Part shown: piece after piece, positions 60,256 through 64,000 of the stretch
Layout: every line of letters begins with the position of its first letter
How positions within the stretch are numbered: position 1 is the first letter of the stretch
Assembly: GCA_000196815.1 (NCBI GenBank)
Contig: FP929003.1
Coordinates: forward strand, 1,883,501 to 1,947,500
Direction of reading: 5' to 3'
Length of the DNA: 64,000 nt
DNA from: Nitrospira defluvii
Lineage (GTDB): Bacteria > Nitrospirota > Nitrospiria > Nitrospirales > Nitrospiraceae
Program-made: the position numbers and the translations under genes
Notes under the pieces: generated by a model
What the model saw: only the letters and a program-made list of their open reading frames with translations
Told to the model about the DNA's origin: nothing
Database searches by the model: none

Positions 60256-62664
60256 ATGCGATTCCATATCAGATTTTACGTTCTGGCGGTTGTGGGGGTG
60301 ATCGGTTTGTTGGCCATATCGCAGGTTGTCCCACTTGCTCGAGCCCAGACGGTCACAACGATTACACCGAATGGCCTCGGGACTAGCGCGCCACGCTCGG
60401 GAAGTACAATTAACATTCAAGGCGGCACGCCTATGGGGCAGAACCTGTTTCACAGTTTCAGCCATTTCAATCTGGGAGCGAACGATATTGCGAATTTTGT
60501 TCAACACTCGGGAGCTAGCACAGTTATTAGCCGTGTCACAGACGCGCCATCAACTATTGCAGGAACCATACAGGCAATCGGTTGGAGCAATTTTTATTTT
60601 GTTAATCCACGGGGTATTGTTTTTGAGTCTTCGGCGAGACTCAATGTCAGCGGCTCAGCCTATTTTAGCACCGCTCAGAATGTAAGGTTCGTCGATGGAG
60701 GGTTTTTCAACACTCGATCCGCTGAAAGCCGATCGTTGCTCTCAAGCTCCCCTGTTTCTTCATTTGGGTTTACAAGCTTCGAAGCAGCCGCCATTAAGAT
60801 TAGCGGAAATAATTTGACGGTTGGATCACAGGAAACGCTTTCCGTGATTGGTGGTAACGTAACTATAGAGGGGGCTCAGCTAAAAGCTCCCGGCGGTACC
60901 GTGCAAGTTGCAAGTGTTGGCTATGGAGGGGAAGTCATCATACGTGGTGAACCAATCTATGAAGGATCTGATGATATAGTAATCGGTTATGTTCCCGTTT
61001 TCCAGACAACTGGGCCTCTCGGCAACATCACCGTGAATCCAGGCAAATCATTTGCCGCGCTTGATGCAGGTCCCAATGGCACGGTGCAAACCATCCCGGC
61101 GCTTACGATTGCTACAGGATCACAAATAATCGCACAACCCAATTCCACAAAGCCCAGCCTGATCAAAGTCGTGACAGAACCGGTCCTCAGCAATATCACA
61201 CCTAATCTGACCATTGAAGAGGGCCAAACCACCACGGTAACTATTTCCTTAAATAAACCAGCCGAAATAACCGAAACCGTGGAGCTCCAAAATTCAAACG
61301 CTGGTGCGGCAACCACCGTGCCGTCTGGCCCAACCGTTACTTTTAATCCTGGAGAACAAACGAAAACCATACAAGTGACCGGTGTTAAACAAGGAAAAAC
61401 GGAAATCACAGCCGCGCTTCGTGGTGTTGCCAGAAGTACAGGGGTGACAGTCGTGCTACCCCTGGCATTCTCTCAAAGCATCACCTCGACCGTCGAACTT
61501 GGGCTCAATGGGACTATGACCATCACGTTAAATAGGGCATCCTCAAGCAACACGACGATAGGCCTTTCCAGCCTCAATGGGGTCGCTACTGTGGATCCTA
61601 CAGTAGTGACCATTCCGGCCGGGCAGCTCTCGTCGGCACCAATTACAGTTCGGAGTCTTACGGTCGGGACAGCGACAATACGTGCTTCGCTTGCCGGCAC
61701 TATTAAAGACAGCACTATGCAAGTGACCCCCATTTCGATTGCCTCACTGAGCGGCGTCTCTATTCTTGAAGGGCAATCGGGAACGGTCACCGTAACCTTA
61801 CCGCGTGTTGCTCCCTCTGACGTAGCTGTCACATTGACAACATCAAATCCCAACGTTGCTACAGTGGAAACGACAGTGAACGTGCCTCAGGGCAGGACAA
61901 GTACGCAAGTGACGGTGGCTGGTGTAACAGAGGGTACTGCACAACTACGGGCGCAATCCGGCACTTCGACTCAAACCGCCGCTGTGGTAGTCAATGCGTT
62001 GCCCCCACCGTCGCTTTCTTCTCTCTCGCCAAACCTTGCGCTGAAAGTTGGAGGTTCCGGTTCAATTACGGTTGTCCTCAAAGAGGTATTTAAAAAAGAT
62101 CTGACGGTGCTGCTACAGAGTTCGGATCCCTCCATAGCCAGCGTGAACGAATCCGTCACCATTCCGGCAAACAGCACGACGAGCCAGCCGGTAGTCGTTG
62201 CAGGGAATGGAGCGGGACGAACCACGATCATTGCTACCTTACTCAATTCTAGTGTTCAGGCTTCGGTCGTCGTCAGCTCCGTCGCGCCCCCTCTCGCCCA
62301 GTCCACGTCTGAGATCGGTGCAGCATCCCAAACAATCGGGCTGGCCGCAGCTGCTCAGTATCCCAGGACTCTAGCTGCCCCGCAGGGGACAGTGACGGTC
62401 CCCAAACTCCTGGCCGACAAGTGCGCGGCAGTGAAAGACGGCCAATTCAGCAGCTTCGCGCAACTGAATCGAGATAGTGCTCCCCCGCAACCCGGGCGCT
62501 ACTTGTCGACTCCGACGTTGTTGGAGGGTGATCCGATAACGGGCGCACGCGAAACTGTGCCGGAGCTCAGCATCATGGTCGGTCCGCCGAAAGTGTTGAC
62601 CGTGCATCCTGATGTGGGGAGCTTCATCGCGCTCGCACAGGAGTGTCGGCTTGAGATCAAGTGA
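60256..62664 (+). CDS. TpsA-like secreted protein: haemagglutination-activity domain plus Ig-like repeats
   Basis: An 802-residue protein from ATG 60256 (GGAGG at 9 bases). After a signal peptide, residues 35-150 carry the TPS domain: GSTINIQGGTPMGQNLFHSF, SHFNLGANDIANFV, VISRVTDAPSTIAGTI and NFYFVNPRGIVFESS (classic proteins have NPNGI). Some beta-helix strands follow (GNNLTVGSQETLSVIGG). From about residue 310 to 680 there are four or five Ig-like/Big repeats of about 75-80 residues, with recurring EGQSGTVTVTL-type openings and VATV and TI/VxVxAG strands. The C-terminal 120 residues are Ala/Pro-rich. Unlike large adhesins it is short, and most of the passenger is Ig-like rather than helical. 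It should be exported by the adjacent TpsB. Confidence 0.9.
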   Translation: MRFHIRFYVLAVVGVIGLLAISQVVPLARAQTVTTITPNGLGTSAPRSGSTINIQGGTPMGQNLFHSFSHFNLGANDIANFVQHSGASTVISRVTDAPSTIAGTIQAIGWSNFYFVNPRGIVFESSARLNVSGSAYFSTAQNVRFVDGGFFNTRSAESRSLLSSSPVSSFGFTSFEAAAIKISGNNLTVGSQETLSVIGGNVTIEGAQLKAPGGTVQVASVGYGGEVIIRGEPIYEGSDDIVIGYVPVFQTTGPLGNITVNPGKSFAALDAGPNGTVQTIPALTIATGSQIIAQPNSTKPSLIKVVTEPVLSNITPNLTIEEGQTTTVTISLNKPAEITETVELQNSNAGAATTVPSGPTVTFNPGEQTKTIQVTGVKQGKTEITAALRGVARSTGVTVVLPLAFSQSITSTVELGLNGTMTITLNRASSSNTTIGLSSLNGVATVDPTVVTIPAGQLSSAPITVRSLTVGTATIRASLAGTIKDSTMQVTPISIASLSGVSILEGQSGTVTVTLPRVAPSDVAVTLTTSNPNVATVETTVNVPQGRTSTQVTVAGVTEGTAQLRAQSGTSTQTAAVVVNALPPPSLSSLSPNLALKVGGSGSITVVLKEVFKKDLTVLLQSSDPSIASVNESVTIPANSTTSQPVVVAGNGAGRTTIIATLLNSSVQASVVVSSVAPPLAQSTSEIGAASQTIGLAAAAQYPRTLAAPQGTVTVPKLLADKCAAVKDGQFSSFAQLNRDSAPPQPGRYLSTPTLLEGDPITGARETVPELSIMVGPPKVLTVHPDVGSFIALAQECRLEIK

Positions 62665-62712
62665 GCAACATTCGATGATCTTGAAAAGACCGTCTCCAGT
62701 TAGGAGGACGTC

Positions 62713-64000
62713 ATGCGATTTGCACGATTGTTATCTTTGACATTCGGTCTGTGCCTCACCATCTCAGGCCAAACTCTCGCCGTCGGATTGTCTGACAGCG
62801 CGGTTCCCACGGCCCCAGATCTAGAGATGCAGCAGGCAAAGGTTCAATTCAATCAAGGCGCATTCGCCCAGGCGGCTGTGCATTGGATGGAGGCCGCCCG
62901 GTTGTATGAGCGGCAGCAACAACCACAACAGCAGTGTCAGGCGCTCATTAATCTCGCCCGTGCATTAGAGCAGAGCGGCCAGGTCAAACGGGCGCAAGTC
63001 ACATTGCAAACAGCGCTGAAGCTCTCCGAGCAGACCGGCAACCGAGCCCTCACGGCGACGATCTTAGGGCGGTTGGGTAGCGCCGCGTACGCGCTCGGCA
63101 AAGGTGCCCAAGCGGCCGAGCACTTGACCAAAGCCCTCGAACTTGCCCGCGAGGAACGCAAGACGGCGTTAGTGGCCGGCCTGTTGAATGATCTGGGGAA
63201 TGTCCTTGCGTCCCGCAACGAGTTTGCGGAGGCTCTCGACGTGTTTGCCGAAAGCAAGAATCTTGCGATTCAGACGAACCAATCAGCTCTCGTAGCCACT
63301 GCGCAAACGAACTCGGCACTGGCGTTGTTGGAGAACCAGCAGTTTGCCGAATCTGAGCGAGCGTTGGCCGTGGCATGGACAGATCTGCACACGCTTCAAG
63401 ACAGTTATGCGAAGTCCTACGGGCTGTTGAATGTTGGTTTGGCCTACGATGATCTGCGGTCAGCCGTCACCAGGCCAAAACTCACGGCCCAGCGTGAGCA
63501 TTCCGCCGCCGATAAAAGCCGTGGGCTTAGCGTAGGGGCTGGACCGGGCGCCGGCCAGGCTCCACCCGCTGCGGGCAAGCCGAAGGGAAAAGCACCTGAT
63601 CAGAGCCAGTCAACCGGTGCTTACAAGCCGGCGGCCGGTAGCCTTTTACGACAGGCCTCCGATTCGTTTGTTGCTGCGGCCCAGGTTGCCACGCGCTTGG
63701 GAGACGCCAGGGCTCAGTCCTACGCCTGGGGTTATCTGGGGTCCTTGTTGGAGAAGGAGCAACGATATGATGAGGCCTTGGATTTTACCCGCAAGGCCAG
63801 TTTTGCCGCGCAAAAAGTGAGCGCACCGGAGTCTTTATACCGCTGGCAGTGGCAGACCGCTCGCTTGCTCAAAGCCAGTGGCAGAGAAAATGAGGCCATA
63901 GGGGCGTATCAACGAGCGATCTCTGTGTTGAAACCCATCCGCTATGAGTATTCGGTCGGGTATCAGGGACGCCATTATTCGTTTCGTGATTCGGTTGCTC
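62713..64000 (+). CDS. Exported TPR-repeat protein (3' end outside window)
   Basis: The frame runs from ATG 62713 (GGAGG at 7 bases) to the end of the window without a stop: 429 codons seen. A signal peptide (RFARLLSLTFGLCLTISGQT) precedes several TPR motifs (residues 40-240 and 305-420; for example LINLARALEQSGQVKRA, LGRLGSAAYALGKGAQAAEH, LNDLGNVLASRNEFAEALDV and AWGYLGSLLEKEQRYDEALD). A disordered, Gly/Ala/Pro/Lys-rich stretch of about 50 residues separates the two TPR blocks. Proteins of this layout next to TPS genes often end in a CHAT protease domain, which would lie beyond the window; this is only an expectation. It is 48 bases after the TpsA gene and probably co-transcribed. Confidence 0.85.
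   Translation, partial: MRFARLLSLTFGLCLTISGQTLAVGLSDSAVPTAPDLEMQQAKVQFNQGAFAQAAVHWMEAARLYERQQQPQQQCQALINLARALEQSGQVKRAQVTLQTALKLSEQTGNRALTATILGRLGSAAYALGKGAQAAEHLTKALELAREERKTALVAGLLNDLGNVLASRNEFAEALDVFAESKNLAIQTNQSALVATAQTNSALALLENQQFAESERALAVAWTDLHTLQDSYAKSYGLLNVGLAYDDLRSAVTRPKLTAQREHSAADKSRGLSVGAGPGAGQAPPAAGKPKGKAPDQSQSTGAYKPAAGSLLRQASDSFVAAAQVATRLGDARAQSYAWGYLGSLLEKEQRYDEALDFTRKASFAAQKVSAPESLYRWQWQTARLLKASGRENEAIGAYQRAISVLKPIRYEYSVGYQGRHYSFRDSVA

Noticed and set aside
1-64000. tRNA, rRNA or CRISPR array
   Set aside because: No cloverleaf with CCA/T-loop consensus, rRNA sequence or regularly spaced repeats was recognised by eye; a covariance-model scan was not possible.

Overview
The window looks like chromosomal DNA of a Nitrospira-like bacterium (Nitrospirota). 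This is inferred from the moderate-to-high GC, the gene style, several diderm-type secretion and lipoprotein genes, and the TIGR02270-type proteins; no rRNA or marker gene is present to prove it. No tRNA, rRNA or CRISPR array was seen.

Region 1 (1-25946) is most of a type VI secretion system (T6SS) locus, all on the + strand. It holds the 3' part of tssM, then tagF, tagJ/impE, tssA, tssB, tssC, hcp, a T4-lysozyme-like effector with an LprI-type lysozyme inhibitor, tssE, tssF, tssG, clpV, an unknown gene and vgrG. A VgrG-linked effector-loading module follows: DUF6484, TIGR02270, DUF2169, a degenerate ketosynthase-fold protein, a DUF4150/PAAR-like protein with a C-terminal deaminase-like toxin domain, and a candidate immunity gene. 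tssJ, tssK and tssL are not in the window and probably lie upstream. hcp and vgrG share a T-loop hairpin motif in their leaders.

Region 2 (25955-35673) is a mobile, decaying accessory zone. It contains a broken REP-type transposase, an OmpA-domain protein, and TIGR02270 family members as one intact copy and two fragments. It also contains a hicBA toxin-antitoxin pair whose hicA is cut by an IS21-family element with a 6-bp target duplication, a yefM-yoeB pair, three unknown or barely classified genes (one with a DUF922 metallopeptidase-like domain) and a MITE-like repeat.

Region 3 (35674-45306) has an autotransporter-type beta-barrel protein, a Sel1/caspase-fold lipoprotein, an apparent TssB-TssC sheath fusion, an IS3-family element, and a three-gene operon of exported CsgG/FlgT-like proteins preceded by a long palindrome.

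Region 4 (45617-58050) carries a sigma-54 response regulator divergent from a GAF histidine kinase. Two paralogous membrane Ser/Thr kinases then flank an unknown gene and an FHA-TM-lytic transglycosylase protein. Two exported proteins follow (LPP20/FlgT-like lipoprotein and DUF4384).

Region 5 (58238-64000) is a two-partner secretion locus: the same palindrome, a TpsB transporter, a TpsA-like exoprotein with Ig-like repeats, and a TPR protein running off the end. The repeated pairing of surface or envelope proteins with kinase, FHA, caspase and TPR modules suggests a regulated cell-surface and antagonism island.
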